A stretch of DNA of 64,000 bases from Palsa-883 sp035486355 (GCA_035486355.1 DATHNE010000034.1:11061-75060); one strand, 5' to 3'. Positions 31,843 to 41,549 are shown, counted from the first letter of the stretch. Notes: generated from the letters alone by a model not told the origin. A program made the numbers and translations.

Positions 31843-33543
31843 TCACCCGCCGGCCCGCAGCACCGCCAAGTCGCAGCCCTGATCCGCCTGCAGCACCTGA
31901 TCGGCGACGATACGATCCCACCCACGCGCCGGCTTGGCCGGCGGCTGCCAGGCCGAACGCCGCCGCGCTAACGTCGCCTCATCCACCAGCAGGTCCAGCG
32001 ATCGTTTACTGACCGACAGCCGGATCCGATCTCCGGTTTCCACCAGCGCCAGCGGCCCGCCCGCCGCCGCCTCCGGCGTGATGTGCAGCACGATGGTGCC
32101 GAACGCCGTGCCGGACATGCGGCAATCGCTCATCCGCACCATGTCTTTCACCCCGGCGCGCGCCAGCTTTTGCGGGATTGGCAGATAGCCCGCTTCCGGC
32201 ATCCCCGCCGGCGTCAGCGGCCCGGCGTTCTTCAGCACCAGGATATCGGCCGGCGTCACATCGAGGGCCGGATCGTCAATGCGATTGGCCAGATCCTCCA
32301 ACCCGTCGAACACCATGGTGCGGGCCTCGGTCTCGAACAGCGACGGCGTCGCCGCGCTGCGCTTCAGGATTGCCCCACGCGGCGCCAGAGACCCGAACAA
32401 CGCCACCAGCCCACCCACCGGCGATACCGGATTGTTCCGTACCCGGATGTAACGCCGATCGACGAACGCCGGCTCTTTCAACCGATGGCGCAGCGATGCA
32501 CCCGTCACATCGATCACGTCCTGATGCAGTAGGTCGCGCAGTTCCCACAGCAACGCCGGCATGCCGCCCGCGGAATGGAAGTCTTCCATATAGCCTTCGC
32601 CGGTCGGCTTCAGATCCACCAGCACCGGTGTCGTGTCCGACAGCTCATTCAGCCGCTGCAGATCGATATCGACGCCGCGCCGCCCCGCGATCGCGGTCAG
32701 GTGGATCAGCGCATTGGTCGATCCACCCAACGCCAGTAGCACGCGCAGCGCATTCTCCACCGACTCCCGCGTAATCACCTGCGACGGCACGATCCGCAGA
32801 TCCACCAGTTGCATCGCGATCGTGCCGGCCTCCTCGGCCGCCCGCAGCCGATCCGCATGCACCGCCGGGATCGAGGCTGTACCGCTCGGCATCATCCCCA
32901 GCGTCTCAGCGATGCACGCCATCGTCGATGCCGTGCCCATCACGCCGCACGTCCCCGCCGTCGTCGCCAGCCGCCCCTCGATCTCGCCGATCCGCTCCGG
33001 CGTCACGTTGCCCGCGCGATACTGTGCCCAGTAGCGCCGGCAATCGGTGCACGCCGACAGCCGCTCGCCCTGGAACGGCGTCGCCAGCATCGGCCCGGTC
33101 ACCAACTGGATCGCCGGGATGTCCGCCGACGCTGCCGCCATCAACTGCGCCGGCACCGTCTTGTCGCACCCACCCACCAGCACCACCGCGTCCATCGGCT
33201 GCGCGAACAGCATTGCCTCGGTGTCCAACGCGGCAAGATTCCGGTAGTGCATCGAACACGGGAACAAAGATGGCTCGCACAGCGACACCGTCGGGAACGG
33301 CATCGGCAGCCCCCCCGCCGCCAGCACGCCCCGCTTTACCGCCTCGATCAGCTCCGGCACTGTGCGGTGGCAGTTGTTGAACGCCGAGCCAGTGTCGACG
33401 ATGCCGACCACGGGCTTGTCCAGCATCGCCTGGGAATAGCCCATCGACTTGGCGAAGGACCGGCGCAGGTACAGCGCGAAATCGCGGTCGCCATAATTGG
33501 ATGTGTTGCGCGCGAGACCGCGCTTCGGAGCTGATTGGGTCAT
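31843..33543 (-). CDS. IlvD/Edd-family dehydratase (sugar-acid dehydratase-like)
   Basis: A 566-residue Fe-S dehydratase. Cluster and metal ligand blocks are visible: GSAFNNCHRTVPEL, VLVGGCDKTVPAQLM and TAGTCGVMGTASTMACIAE. A C-terminal swivelling domain follows (MVRMSDCRMSGTAFGTIVLHITPE). The opening NTSNYGDRDFALYLRRSFAKSMGY and the CTDCRRYWAQYRAG insertion are typical of the pentonate/arabinonate dehydratase branch rather than branched-chain IlvD. It removes water from an aldonic acid to a 2-keto-3-deoxy acid. It is not near other sugar-acid genes, so the substrate is uncertain. Confidence 0.88.
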   Translation of the reverse strand: MTQSAPKRGLARNTSNYGDRDFALYLRRSFAKSMGYSQAMLDKPVVGIVDTGSAFNNCHRTVPELIEAVKRGVLAAGGLPMPFPTVSLCEPSLFPCSMHYRNLAALDTEAMLFAQPMDAVVLVGGCDKTVPAQLMAAASADIPAIQLVTGPMLATPFQGERLSACTDCRRYWAQYRAGNVTPERIGEIEGRLATTAGTCGVMGTASTMACIAETLGMMPSGTASIPAVHADRLRAAEEAGTIAMQLVDLRIVPSQVITRESVENALRVLLALGGSTNALIHLTAIAGRRGVDIDLQRLNELSDTTPVLVDLKPTGEGYMEDFHSAGGMPALLWELRDLLHQDVIDVTGASLRHRLKEPAFVDRRYIRVRNNPVSPVGGLVALFGSLAPRGAILKRSAATPSLFETEARTMVFDGLEDLANRIDDPALDVTPADILVLKNAGPLTPAGMPEAGYLPIPQKLARAGVKDMVRMSDCRMSGTAFGTIVLHITPEAAAGGPLALVETGDRIRLSVSKRSLDLLVDEATLARRRSAWQPPAKPARGWDRIVADQVLQADQGCDLAVLRAGG

Positions 33544-33675
33544 GCCCGCATGCTAGGCGTGGCACGGCGCCCGGGCAATTTCGACCATCCCCACCCTGTG
33601 ATCTGCATCACGCCGCAGCCGGCCGATCCGCCTTATGTGTATCCGCAAGGGTGCCGACAGTTTGGGGACAAGAGG

Positions 33676-34374
33676 ATGAAAACTGTCCTGGGGCAGCAGC
33701 GCGCCGACCTGCGCTGCCTGAGCGAGCCGTCCATGATCGAGACACTGGACATCGACCATCTGGTCGATGAGTTGGCTGACGGCACACCGCCGAGCTTCCT
33801 GACACCGGAGCGGCTTTGTGTGCAGGATCTGGTCGTCGTGGCGACCGAGCCGGGATCGGGCCGCTACCTCGGCCTGCTGGGCGCGCATCAGGAGACCGCG
33901 GGCGGGCAGTCCTACCTCCGCCTCGATATCGCATGTGTCGCACCGATGTGGCGGGGACGACGCCTGATGTCACGCCTGTTGGCCCGCGCGGCGGCCGCGC
34001 GGACGCGGGAAACGCCGGTGCTGGCGGCCCGCACGGGAACCCCGGCCTGGTTTCGCGCACTCCGGCATTTCGCCTTCCAGATCGACGGTGCCACGTTCCA
34101 TCCCGCGCCAGCTGGCTCTGCAGTCACGCTGCGCACCGCCGCGGCCGCCCGGCAGATCGCCACGGTCCTGTCTCCCGAGCATCGCTATGACATCGCGACC
34201 GGCGTGCTGCACGGCAAACGGCCGATGCCCATCCGGACGCTGCCACGGCACAGCTCGGCCGACGCCTGGTGCGAGGCGGCGCTAGACGCCGCACCGTTGG
34301 TCTCCGAGCGGCTGCTCGCCGTGATCGACCTGCGCGGCGTGAACAGAGCGGCGTTGCGCGCGCTGGCGGGGTGA
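33676..34374 (+). CDS. GNAT-like N-acetyltransferase, putative
   Basis: A 232-residue protein whose central part resembles a GNAT fold: LRLDIACVAPMWRGRRLMSRLLARAAA has the beta4 strand and the acetyl-CoA phosphate loop (R-G-R-R-L-M), followed by VLAARTGTPAWFRALRHFAFQ. The C-terminal 80 residues have no recognised family. Start choice is uncertain: the ATG at 33676 is preceded directly by AGAGG (too close), and the ATG at 33733 is an alternative. Divergent from the dehydratase gene. Target unknown. Confidence 0.5.
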   Translation: MKTVLGQQRADLRCLSEPSMIETLDIDHLVDELADGTPPSFLTPERLCVQDLVVVATEPGSGRYLGLLGAHQETAGGQSYLRLDIACVAPMWRGRRLMSRLLARAAAARTRETPVLAARTGTPAWFRALRHFAFQIDGATFHPAPAGSAVTLRTAAAARQIATVLSPEHRYDIATGVLHGKRPMPIRTLPRHSSADAWCEAALDAAPLVSERLLAVIDLRGVNRAALRALAG

Positions 34375-34431
34375 CAGCCGATAGCGGCTTCCGTTATCAC
34401 AGGCGGCAGACCAAGAGAGGGTCGGATCGTC

Positions 34432-35127
34432 GTGGCCGTCAGACGTTTACTGGGCGCGGCCCTGCTCGCCGGACTGGCGAGCTGTGGGTCGAATTACTCG
34501 CCCAATACCTATTCCAGTACCGCCGTGCAGCAGGCGAACCCTGTTGATCAGGGCGTGATCGTCGGCGCGCGTGAGGTCGCGGTCAGCGCCGACACCACGG
34601 TCGGCGCGGTGACCGGTGCCGCGGCGGGCGGCGTCGCAGGTTCCCAGGTCGGCGATGGCGTCACCAGCGCGTTCGGCGCCATCGGTGGCACGCTGATCGG
34701 TGGTCTTGCGGGCAGCGCGGCGCAGCATGTGGAAGGCGACACCAAGGCCTATGAGTATATCGTGCGCAAGACGAATGGCGACCTGATCAGCGTCACGCAG
34801 CAGGACAAGGAAGAACTGCAGATCGGCGTGCACGTGCTGGTGATCGCCGGCAAGCAGGCGCGCATCGTGCCCGATTACACCGTCACGCTGGACCCGCCGA
34901 AGACCTTGGTGGTGGCGACCCCGCCGTCGGTACCCGTGCCAGCGGTTCCCAGTACCGCGAGCGTTCCACCGATCCCCGAACCGACGGTGCCGGTGCCGGC
35001 CGGTCCCGGCGCCGCGCCGCCACAGACACCACCGACAGCAGCGCCGACAGCAGCACCAACCGCAGCACCGACACCACTCATGCCACCGACCCAGCCTCCG
35101 ACACAGGCCGGCACGCCACCACCCTGA
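34432..35127 (+). CDS. Glycine-zipper outer-membrane lipoprotein (SlyB-like) with Pro/Ala-rich tail
   Basis: A 231-residue lipoprotein with signal RRLLGAALLAGLASC ending in a lipobox (L-A-S-C, Cys18). The SlyB-type Gly-zipper helix region follows (GAVTGAAAGGVAGSQVGDG; GAIGGTLIGGLAGSAAQH), then YEYIVRKTNGDLISVTQQD, which matches the small domain of SlyB/Pcp-like proteins. The last 75 residues are low complexity, with tandem PTAA units near 35036-35080. Start is GTG with AGAGAGGG upstream. Located in the outer-membrane inner leaflet; involved in envelope stability by family analogy. Confidence 0.82.
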   Translation: MAVRRLLGAALLAGLASCGSNYSPNTYSSTAVQQANPVDQGVIVGAREVAVSADTTVGAVTGAAAGGVAGSQVGDGVTSAFGAIGGTLIGGLAGSAAQHVEGDTKAYEYIVRKTNGDLISVTQQDKEELQIGVHVLVIAGKQARIVPDYTVTLDPPKTLVVATPPSVPVPAVPSTASVPPIPEPTVPVPAGPGAAPPQTPPTAAPTAAPTAAPTPLMPPTQPPTQAGTPPP

Positions 35128-35146
35128 CCTGAACGCCTCGTGCGAT

Positions 35147-36502
35147 CTATTCCGCCGCCTGCGCCGCGCGGTCACGCTGATAGCGGTTCACATAGAGCGG
35201 CAATCCCAGATTGCCGCGCAGCGTCGTCGCCTCATACTCCGTCCGGAACAATCCACGTCGTTGCAGTTCTGGCACCACCAGTGTGGCGAAATCCTCCAAC
35301 CCATCCGGCAGGTGTGACGCACAGATATTGAACCCGTCCGCCGCGCCAGTCTCGAACCATTCCTGCATGTCGTCAGCCATCTGCTTGGCGGATGCCACCA
35401 GCACGCGCCCGGAATTGCCCGCCGCGACGCTTTCGTAGAGTTGCCGGATCGTCCAGCCCTTGCTCTGGGCCATGCGCACCACACCTCCGCCGATGCTGCG
35501 CACGCGGGCGTCGTCGCGCGGATCCGGCACCGGCCCATCCAGATCGTAGCCGGACAGATCACCACAATACGTATACAGCAGCATCAGCCCGGCCTTCGGA
35601 TGGATCAGCTGGCGCATCGCGTCGTATTTCGCCCGCGCCTCTTCCTCGCTGCGTCCCACGTACGGCGTGAACCCAGGCAGGATCAGCAGCTCCTCCGGCC
35701 GCCGTCCAGCCGCCGCCACCTTGCCCTTCAGCGTCGTGTAGTATTCCCGCGCCGTGCCGATCTCGAACGGCATCGCGTAGACCACATCCGCGAATTCCGC
35801 CGCGATCGCCTGGCCCTGCTCGGCCGCGCCCGCCTGCACCAGCACCGGCCGCCCCTGCGGGGTCATCGCCGAACTCAGTGGCCCTCGCACCTTGAAATGC
35901 TTGCCGGCATGGTTGAGCACATGCAGCTTGTCGGGATCGTAATAAAGTCCGCTTTGCTTGTCGCGGATGTAGGCGTCTTCCTCCCAACTATCCCACAGCC
36001 CGGTGACAACGCGCGCAAACTCTATCGCGCGCTCATACCTCGTGTCATAGTCCAGATGCTGGTCGCGGTTGAAATTGCGCGCCTCCTCATCCGACCACGA
36101 CGTGACGATATTCCACCCCGCGCGTCCGCCGCTGATATGATCCAGCGAGGCGTATTTGCGCGCCACATGGAACGGCTCGTTGTAGGTGGTCGAAGCAGTG
36201 GCCACAAAGCCGATATTCGTCGTCTGCGGCGCCAGTGCCGAGAACAGCGTCAGCGGCTCCAGCTCCGCGTTCATTGCCGACCGCGCCAGCGCGCCCGGCG
36301 GCTCGTCCTTGTTGCGCACGCCCAGACCGTCGGCCAGGAACACCATGTCGAACTTCGCCTGCTCGGCGATGCGCGTGGTGTTGAGGAAGTAGCGATAATC
36401 CAGCGGGCCGGCGGACGGCACGTCCGGATGGCGCCACGCGGCGATGTGATAGCCGTGATAGCGCATCGAAAGCCCAAGCCGCATCTGGCGGGTGGTGGTC
36501 AT
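35147..36502 (-). CDS. FMN-dependent monooxygenase, NtaA/SnaA/DszA family
   Basis: A 451-residue bacterial-luciferase-like flavoprotein. LRLGLSM-like opening, YFLNTTRIAEQAKFDMVFLA, ASTTYNEPFHVARKYASLDH, GGRAGWNIVTSW and GRPVLVQAGAAEQGQAIAAE are characteristic. It uses FMNH2 from a separate reductase to oxygenate a small organic (chelator, sulfur heterocycle or alkane-type) substrate. The reductase is not adjacent. The ATG at 36502 with GGGGAAAA upstream is preferred over the longer frame. Single-gene unit between a lipoprotein and the Emr pump. Confidence 0.9.
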   Translation of the reverse strand: MTTTRQMRLGLSMRYHGYHIAAWRHPDVPSAGPLDYRYFLNTTRIAEQAKFDMVFLADGLGVRNKDEPPGALARSAMNAELEPLTLFSALAPQTTNIGFVATASTTYNEPFHVARKYASLDHISGGRAGWNIVTSWSDEEARNFNRDQHLDYDTRYERAIEFARVVTGLWDSWEEDAYIRDKQSGLYYDPDKLHVLNHAGKHFKVRGPLSSAMTPQGRPVLVQAGAAEQGQAIAAEFADVVYAMPFEIGTAREYYTTLKGKVAAAGRRPEELLILPGFTPYVGRSEEEARAKYDAMRQLIHPKAGLMLLYTYCGDLSGYDLDGPVPDPRDDARVRSIGGGVVRMAQSKGWTIRQLYESVAAGNSGRVLVASAKQMADDMQEWFETGAADGFNICASHLPDGLEDFATLVVPELQRRGLFRTEYEATTLRGNLGLPLYVNRYQRDRAAQAAE

Positions 36503-36662
36503 CGTTATGTTTTCCCCATCGGGCCCTTGGCGGATAAGCATGGCATATGCGGCTCCCAGAGGCGACGGTTGTCGCGCGTGCCACCCATGCCGCGGGCGCC
36601 GCCGTGGATCGCCATGACCGCCGGGCTTGCCGGTTCTTTCACCCCCCGGGTGACGCGCGCGA

Positions 36663-38249
36663 TCAGTGCGCCATCTGTGCGCCGCCGCCCAGCTTGACCT
36701 TGCGCAGGGTCAGCGCCAGCGGCACCGCCGCGAGCGAGATCAGCATCAGCACCCAGAAGGCATCCATGTAGCCAAGCAGCGACGCCTGCATCTGCACCTG
36801 CTGGCCGATCCATTGCAGCGCCTGCTGATGCGCGTCGATCAGCGCGCTGCCCTGGGTGACAAAGTAGTGCGTCACCTGCTGCAGCGTGGTCTGATACGGC
36901 ACGCTGGATGGGATCGCATGCTCGATCAGCCGGCTCTGATGGAACTGCTCGCGATGTGTTAGCACATTTGACACAAGCGAGGCGCCGATCGATCCACCCG
37001 TATTGCGCGCGGCGTTCAGCAAGGCCGAGGCCTGGTCGGTCTTGCCGGGCGGCAATCCGTCATACGACGCGGCGGTGATCGGCAGGAAGATCAAGGGCAG
37101 CGCGACGCCCTGCAGCATCCGCGATTTGGCGAAGAACCAGAAGCCGAGATCGCTGTAGACATTGGTGAGTTGGTACATCGCCAGCGCCATGATCAGCGCG
37201 CCAATGGTGATCAGGTATTTGGGTTGGATCTTCGTCGACAGGCGGCCAACGACGAACATCATCAACATCGTCACCAGGCCGCCTGGCGACAGCATCAGGC
37301 CAGACCAGGTCGCGGTGTAGCCGAAATCATTCTGCACCAGCTGTGGCAGATACTGCGTGGTGGAGATCAGGATGGCGCCGGTTGCCAGCATCACCACGAA
37401 GCAGGCGCTGAACTGCCGGCTGACCACCATGCGAAGATCGACGGTCGGATTGCGGTGGGTGAGTTCCCACGGGATCATCAGCGCAAAGGCCAGCACGCAG
37501 ACCACGAAGGCATGGACGATGAAGGACGAGCCGAACCAGTCATCGTCCAGCCCGCGGTCGAGCATGAGCTCCAGGGTGCCAAGGAAGGTGGCGACCAGTG
37601 CGAAGCCAATCCAATCGAATGCCGCGCCCCGCTGGCGCTGCCGGCGGCGTTCCGCCGCCGCGCCCGCGGGCTCGCGCAACACCGCCATGATCGCGCCGAG
37701 GGCGAATACGCCAACAGGGCCGTTGATCAGGAAACACCAATGCCAGGACCAGTTGTCGGACAGCCAGCCACCGAGCGTCGGGCCGACCGCAGGCGCCACC
37801 ACGACGGCGACGCCGAACAGCGCGAAGCCCTGGCTGCGCTTCTCCGGCGGGAAGGCGTCGGCCAGGATGGACTGAGCAACCGGCACCATGCCGCCGCCAC
37901 CCAGCCCCTGCATAATCCGGAACAGCAACAAGGAATCCAGGTTCCAGGCAAACCCGCATAGCACGGAGCTGATGGTGAACAAGCCGAGGCAGATCATGAA
38001 GAAGGTCTTGCGGCCGAGCATCCGGGCAAGAAAGCCGGTGGACGTCACGATGATGGCGTTGGCGACCAGATAGGTCGTCACCACCCAAGAGGCCTCGTCC
38101 TCGCTGACCCCAAGGCCGCCGGCGATGTAGTTCAGCGCGACATTGGCGATGGTGGTGTCCAGCACTTCCATGAAGCTCGCCAGCGCAACCACCAGGGCAA
38201 TCAGCCATGGGTTTGGCGCCAGGCTGGGGCGGGCGGTGGCGGCGCTCAC
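36663..38249 (-). CDS. emrB: EmrB/QacA-type MFS efflux pump (DHA2, 14 TM)
   Basis: A 528-residue inner-membrane drug:H+ antiporter with 14 predicted spans. SWVVTTYLVANAIIVTSTGF leads into the MFS loop ARMLGRKTFFM, and VGPTLGGWLSDNWSWHWCFL is motif C of the antiporters. It works with the upstream membrane-fusion protein (4-bp overlapping start) to move hydrophobic toxins across both membranes through a TolC-like channel encoded elsewhere. Regulated with it by the divergent MarR protein. Confidence 0.94.
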   Translation of the reverse strand: MSAATARPSLAPNPWLIALVVALASFMEVLDTTIANVALNYIAGGLGVSEDEASWVVTTYLVANAIIVTSTGFLARMLGRKTFFMICLGLFTISSVLCGFAWNLDSLLLFRIMQGLGGGGMVPVAQSILADAFPPEKRSQGFALFGVAVVVAPAVGPTLGGWLSDNWSWHWCFLINGPVGVFALGAIMAVLREPAGAAAERRRQRQRGAAFDWIGFALVATFLGTLELMLDRGLDDDWFGSSFIVHAFVVCVLAFALMIPWELTHRNPTVDLRMVVSRQFSACFVVMLATGAILISTTQYLPQLVQNDFGYTATWSGLMLSPGGLVTMLMMFVVGRLSTKIQPKYLITIGALIMALAMYQLTNVYSDLGFWFFAKSRMLQGVALPLIFLPITAASYDGLPPGKTDQASALLNAARNTGGSIGASLVSNVLTHREQFHQSRLIEHAIPSSVPYQTTLQQVTHYFVTQGSALIDAHQQALQWIGQQVQMQASLLGYMDAFWVLMLISLAAVPLALTLRKVKLGGGAQMAH

Positions 38250-39496
38250 AGCCGCGCCTCCAGCCGCTCAAGCAGTGACGGAGCCGGATTGATCCGCACG
38301 GTGGGTTCCACCGACATGCCTGGGCCAAGCGCGACATCGGCCGGCGGATTGTCGATGATGATCTTCACCGGGACACGCTGCACGATCTTGACGTAGTTGC
38401 CGGTCGCGTTCTCGGCGGGCAGCAGGGAGAACGCGGTGCCGGAGCCGGGCTGTACGCTGGCGACGTGGCCGCGGAAGCTGCGGTCCGGGTAGGCATCGAG
38501 ATCGATGGCCGCGCGCTGGCCAGGACGCATGTGGTCGAGCTGCGTCTCCTTGAAGTTGGCGGTAACCCAGATGTCGTCCGGCACGAACATCGCGAGGCCG
38601 GTGCCAACGGAAGCGTATGCGCCGACGCCCGCCGAAAGCTGAACGATGCGCCCGGGTTCGGCGGCGGTCACCGTGGTGTAGGAGAGGTTGAGCCTGGCTT
38701 GGTCGTGCTGCGCGACAGCCTGTTGCAACGCAGCCTCGGCACTGTCGTGCTGCGCCTTGAGCGCCGCGAGCTGGCGCACCGCGGCGGTGAGCGCGGCTTC
38801 GCTAGAGCGCACGGCCGCCTCTTGCTGTTGGCGCTGTGACAGCCATTGCTGGGCACTCTGGACCGTTCCGGCACCGGTGCGGGCCAGGTCGTGGTAGCGG
38901 GCTTCCTGCTGCTGATCGAAGGTCAGGCTGGCGCGGGCCTGTTCGATCTGCGAGCTCGCCTGGGCCACCTGCGCCTGCTGGACTGCGGTCTGCGCGGCGA
39001 TGTTCTCGATGTTCGCCTGCGCCGCGGCCACCTGGGCCGCCGCCTGCGCCAACGCGACGCGGTAATCGCGCTCATCGATGCGGGCGATCACCTGGCCGGT
39101 GACGACGTGCTCGTTGTCGGTGACCGGAACGGCGGTGATGTAGCCGGCGACTTTTGGTGCGATGGAGTACTGGCGTGCCGCGATGAAGGCGTCATCCGTC
39201 GTTTCGAAATGCCCGGCGTTGTCCAGGTAGAGCCAGCCGCCGGGCAACGCGGTGGCAGCCAGCAGCAGGCCCAGCGACATGATCACGCGACGCCGGGCGC
39301 CGGGCGCCCGGCGTCCAATTGCGGGCGGCACGGGTGCGTCGGCCGGAAGGCGGGGACGCGGGAGATCCTCCTGCAGCACCGGATCCCGTGCTTCAGCCAG
39401 CCGCCTTGGCGGCACGGACCTGCGGCCATCCGGAAGGTCCACGGGGTCCGAGCATGGCAGGGTCTCGACGGCCTCATCATGTTCTTGATAGGTCAT
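38246..39496 (-). CDS. emrA: EmrA/HlyD-type membrane-fusion protein
   Basis: A 416-residue periplasmic adaptor. A cytoplasmic N-terminus of about 80 residues precedes one membrane anchor (LGLLLAATALPGGWLYLD). HlyD lipoyl halves (SIAPKVAGYITAVPVTDNEH; AAEPGRIVQLSAGVGAYAS) flank a long Gln/Ala-rich alpha-hairpin (about 150-260). It bridges EmrB to an outer-membrane channel. The frame opens at a TTG 11 codons earlier, but the ATG at 39496 keeps the palindromic operator outside the gene. First gene of the emrAB unit. Confidence 0.93.
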   Translation of the reverse strand: MTYQEHDEAVETLPCSDPVDLPDGRRSVPPRRLAEARDPVLQEDLPRPRLPADAPVPPAIGRRAPGARRRVIMSLGLLLAATALPGGWLYLDNAGHFETTDDAFIAARQYSIAPKVAGYITAVPVTDNEHVVTGQVIARIDERDYRVALAQAAAQVAAAQANIENIAAQTAVQQAQVAQASSQIEQARASLTFDQQQEARYHDLARTGAGTVQSAQQWLSQRQQQEAAVRSSEAALTAAVRQLAALKAQHDSAEAALQQAVAQHDQARLNLSYTTVTAAEPGRIVQLSAGVGAYASVGTGLAMFVPDDIWVTANFKETQLDHMRPGQRAAIDLDAYPDRSFRGHVASVQPGSGTAFSLLPAENATGNYVKIVQRVPVKIIIDNPPADVALGPGMSVEPTVRINPAPSLLERLEARL

Positions 39497-39510
39497 GACG
39501 CGCACTTCAG

Positions 39511-39548
39511 TTTGTTTGGTGCCATACAAATTATGTTAGGACGCTAAC
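39511..39548. promoter_or_regulatory. Emr/MarR divergent operator-promoter with two palindromes
   Basis: TTTGT (39511-39515) and ACAAA (39526-39530) form one inverted repeat, and GTTAG-GACG-CTAAC (39535-39548) a second. Both lie just upstream of emrA and within AT-rich sequence. On the minus strand TTGATT and CATAAT flank the second palindrome as a plausible promoter. The arrangement suits a MarR dimer blocking the emrAB promoter. Confidence 0.5.
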
Positions 39549-39681
39549 CAAATCAATCCTGCTCACGGCACCTTGATCGGTGGCGACCCGGCGTCCGGTC
39601 GCATGGCGAAACGCGTTGACACGCAAATAGTTAGGGCCCATACAGATCGCCCTGCTGCCGCGTGGGTTGACGGAAACCGCC

Positions 39682-40221
39682 ATGAAACGTCCGGCATCCT
39701 CGTCGCTGCCTCTCAAGCCGCCCCAGGCGGTGATGGAGGTTCTTCGCAAGCGGTTGTCGGAGCGGGAGCTGCTGGCGCTGCAGGCCGTGTTCGCGCTGCG
39801 TGTCACCGCGCAGCAGGCAGAGAATGCCGTGACGGAATGGATGGCGGGCACCGCGGGGTCGCCAGCGCGCTTTCAGATCTTGATGCGGTTATGGGCAGCT
39901 TCGGGGCAAGGTCTGCCGCACAAGGACGTCGTGGCGGCGCTGGGGGTTACGCGCGCGACAATATCCGGGCTGATGGCTGCGCTGGAGCGCGACGGGCTGG
40001 TGCGCTCCGTGGCGGGCAAGGAAGACCGTCGCAATCAGCTCGCGACCCTGACCTCCAAGGGCGAGGCGGCCATCGAAAAGGCCACCGAAGCGAATCGCGG
40101 ACGCTTGCGCGCGGCGTTTGCCGCACTGCCGGCGGAGGATCTCGCGACGTTCATGACGTTGCTGCAGCGTGTCCGGCAAGGCTTTGCCACAGAGGGGGAA
40201 GGCACGTCCGGCCGCGGGTGA
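39682..40221 (+). CDS. MarR-family transcriptional regulator of the Emr pump
   Basis: A 179-residue winged-helix regulator. Residues about 60-140 hold the MarR domain: HKDVVAALGVTRATISGLMA is the recognition helix, followed by LERDGLVRSVAGKEDRRNQL, the wing with the DRR motif. It is divergent from emrAB and almost certainly represses it, releasing DNA when a toxic ligand binds. The ATG at 39682 (MKRPASSS) is preferred to the upstream TTG. Confidence 0.92.
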   Translation: MKRPASSSLPLKPPQAVMEVLRKRLSERELLALQAVFALRVTAQQAENAVTEWMAGTAGSPARFQILMRLWAASGQGLPHKDVVAALGVTRATISGLMAALERDGLVRSVAGKEDRRNQLATLTSKGEAAIEKATEANRGRLRAAFAALPAEDLATFMTLLQRVRQGFATEGEGTSGRG

Positions 40222-40321
40222 ATTGGGATGCGAGGTGCGTTCAGGTGCTGCGGCCCGCAGAGGCAACCGAAATGACAGTCGGGGCTGGTCGACCTAGGCC
40301 AATGCGACAATGCGGGCCGCG

Positions 40322-41549
40322 CTGCCATGGAACGGTACCGCGTGAGGCGATCCGGCCCTGCTCGACGGCAATATCAGCGATCTTTCGCCCCCGAACGACC
40401 CGATTCCGCCGTTCTCGGATGTCCTCGCGACTTTGCCGGCGGACGGTTGGCGGCCATGCTACGCCTGCCACGCTTGGGGGGCGCGGCATCTTGTTGCTGG
40501 TGGCCTTCGGCCGTCTGGCCTGGGCGGCCTCCGGCATCTTCATGGTGCGCCCCGACGAACAGGCGTCGTGCTGCGCTTCCGCCGCTGGGTCAGCACCGAA
40601 CCACCCGGCCTGCAGCACCGGCGGCCCTATCCGATCAGCGCCGTGCTGCTGCCGAAGGTGGCCGACGTCAACGCGCTACGCCGTGCCATCGGGGGCGCCG
40701 GCAGTGGTGCCAGCCGCATGCTGACGGGCGACGAAAACATTATTGAAGCGGATTATTATGTCCTGTGGAAGATCTAGGCCGTCGGTGCCGTGCTGTTCCC
40801 CGTCCGGGCTGTCGAGGGCATGGTTCGCATGGCCGCCGAAATCGCGGTGCGCGGAGTGATCGGCCGCAACCCGATCCAGGCCGCGCTACCCGACCGCCCG
40901 CAGCAGATCGCCACCGATGCGCAGGACGAGCGGCAGCGCCTGCGCGACGCCCAGGGCGCGGGCATCCTGGTCATCCAGGTGCCGTTGCAGCGGGTCGATC
41001 CGCCGGCCGAGGTGACCGATGCCTTCAACGACGCGCAGCGTGCCCGCGCCGAGCGGGTCCGCGCGCGCAACGAAGCCGCAGCGTGATGCGGTCATGGGCG
41101 ACATTTGCCGCTACGTTGCCGACGCCGCTCGGCATCGTGGTGATGGATGTCCGCATTCGCCGCGCCGACCTGCCGCCCGAGACCAGTCAGACGATCTATG
41201 ATCGCATGACCTCTGAACGGCGGCGCGAGGCGAAGGAGCTGCGCGCCCAGGGCTTCGCATGGGCGCAGGAGATCCAGCCCAAGGCGGATCGCGAGCGCAT
41301 TGTCAGCCTCGCCGAGGGCAGCTCCAGGTGCGGGTCTCGCGCAGCCAGGGCGATGCCGCCGTCCGCCAGCGGTTTGCTGACGCGTTCAGCCATGACCCGC
41401 GCGTCGATGCCTTCTATCGCGCCATGCAGACCTACCGGCACGCGATGGCGGACGCCGGGCCGCCGCTGGTGCTCTCGCCAGAGTTGGAGCTGCTGCGCTA
41501 TTTCAATACCGGGGCGCCGTACGGGCCGCTTCCGCCATCGAAACCATGA
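40322..41549 (+). pseudogene. Chimeric remnant of hflK and hflC
   Basis: The left part (40322-41090) is HflK. CTG-PWNG replaces the usual MPW start, followed by a stop. The membrane segment and VRPDEQ motif (AASGIFMVRPDEQ) sit in a second frame, then GVVLRFRRWV and ASRMLTGDENIIEADYYVLW return to the first. An in-frame TAG at 40775 follows, then AAEIAVRGVIGRNPIQAALP and VPLQRVDPPAEVTDAFNDAQ to a TGA at 41086. From about 41100 the sequence is the second half of HflC (VVMDVRIRRADLPPETSQTI; RMTSERRREAKELRAQG). One more frameshift near 41325 precedes its C-terminus (VDAFYRAMQTYRHAMAD; LVLSPELELLRYF). The middle of the gene pair has been deleted. HflKC normally form the membrane SPFH complex that modulates FtsH. 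Confidence 0.88.

Noticed and set aside
31236..31925. Intact Uma2-family nuclease
   Set aside because: Although the frame is open, the central core is read in the wrong frame and the catalytic residues are lost.
35036..35080. Short tandem repeats resembling a small array
   Set aside because: They are in-frame PTAA codon repeats in the lipoprotein tail, with no spacers; not CRISPR.
40433..41086. Two separate small hypothetical genes
   Set aside because: Both lie in one frame of HflK separated by a TAG and match consecutive parts of that protein.
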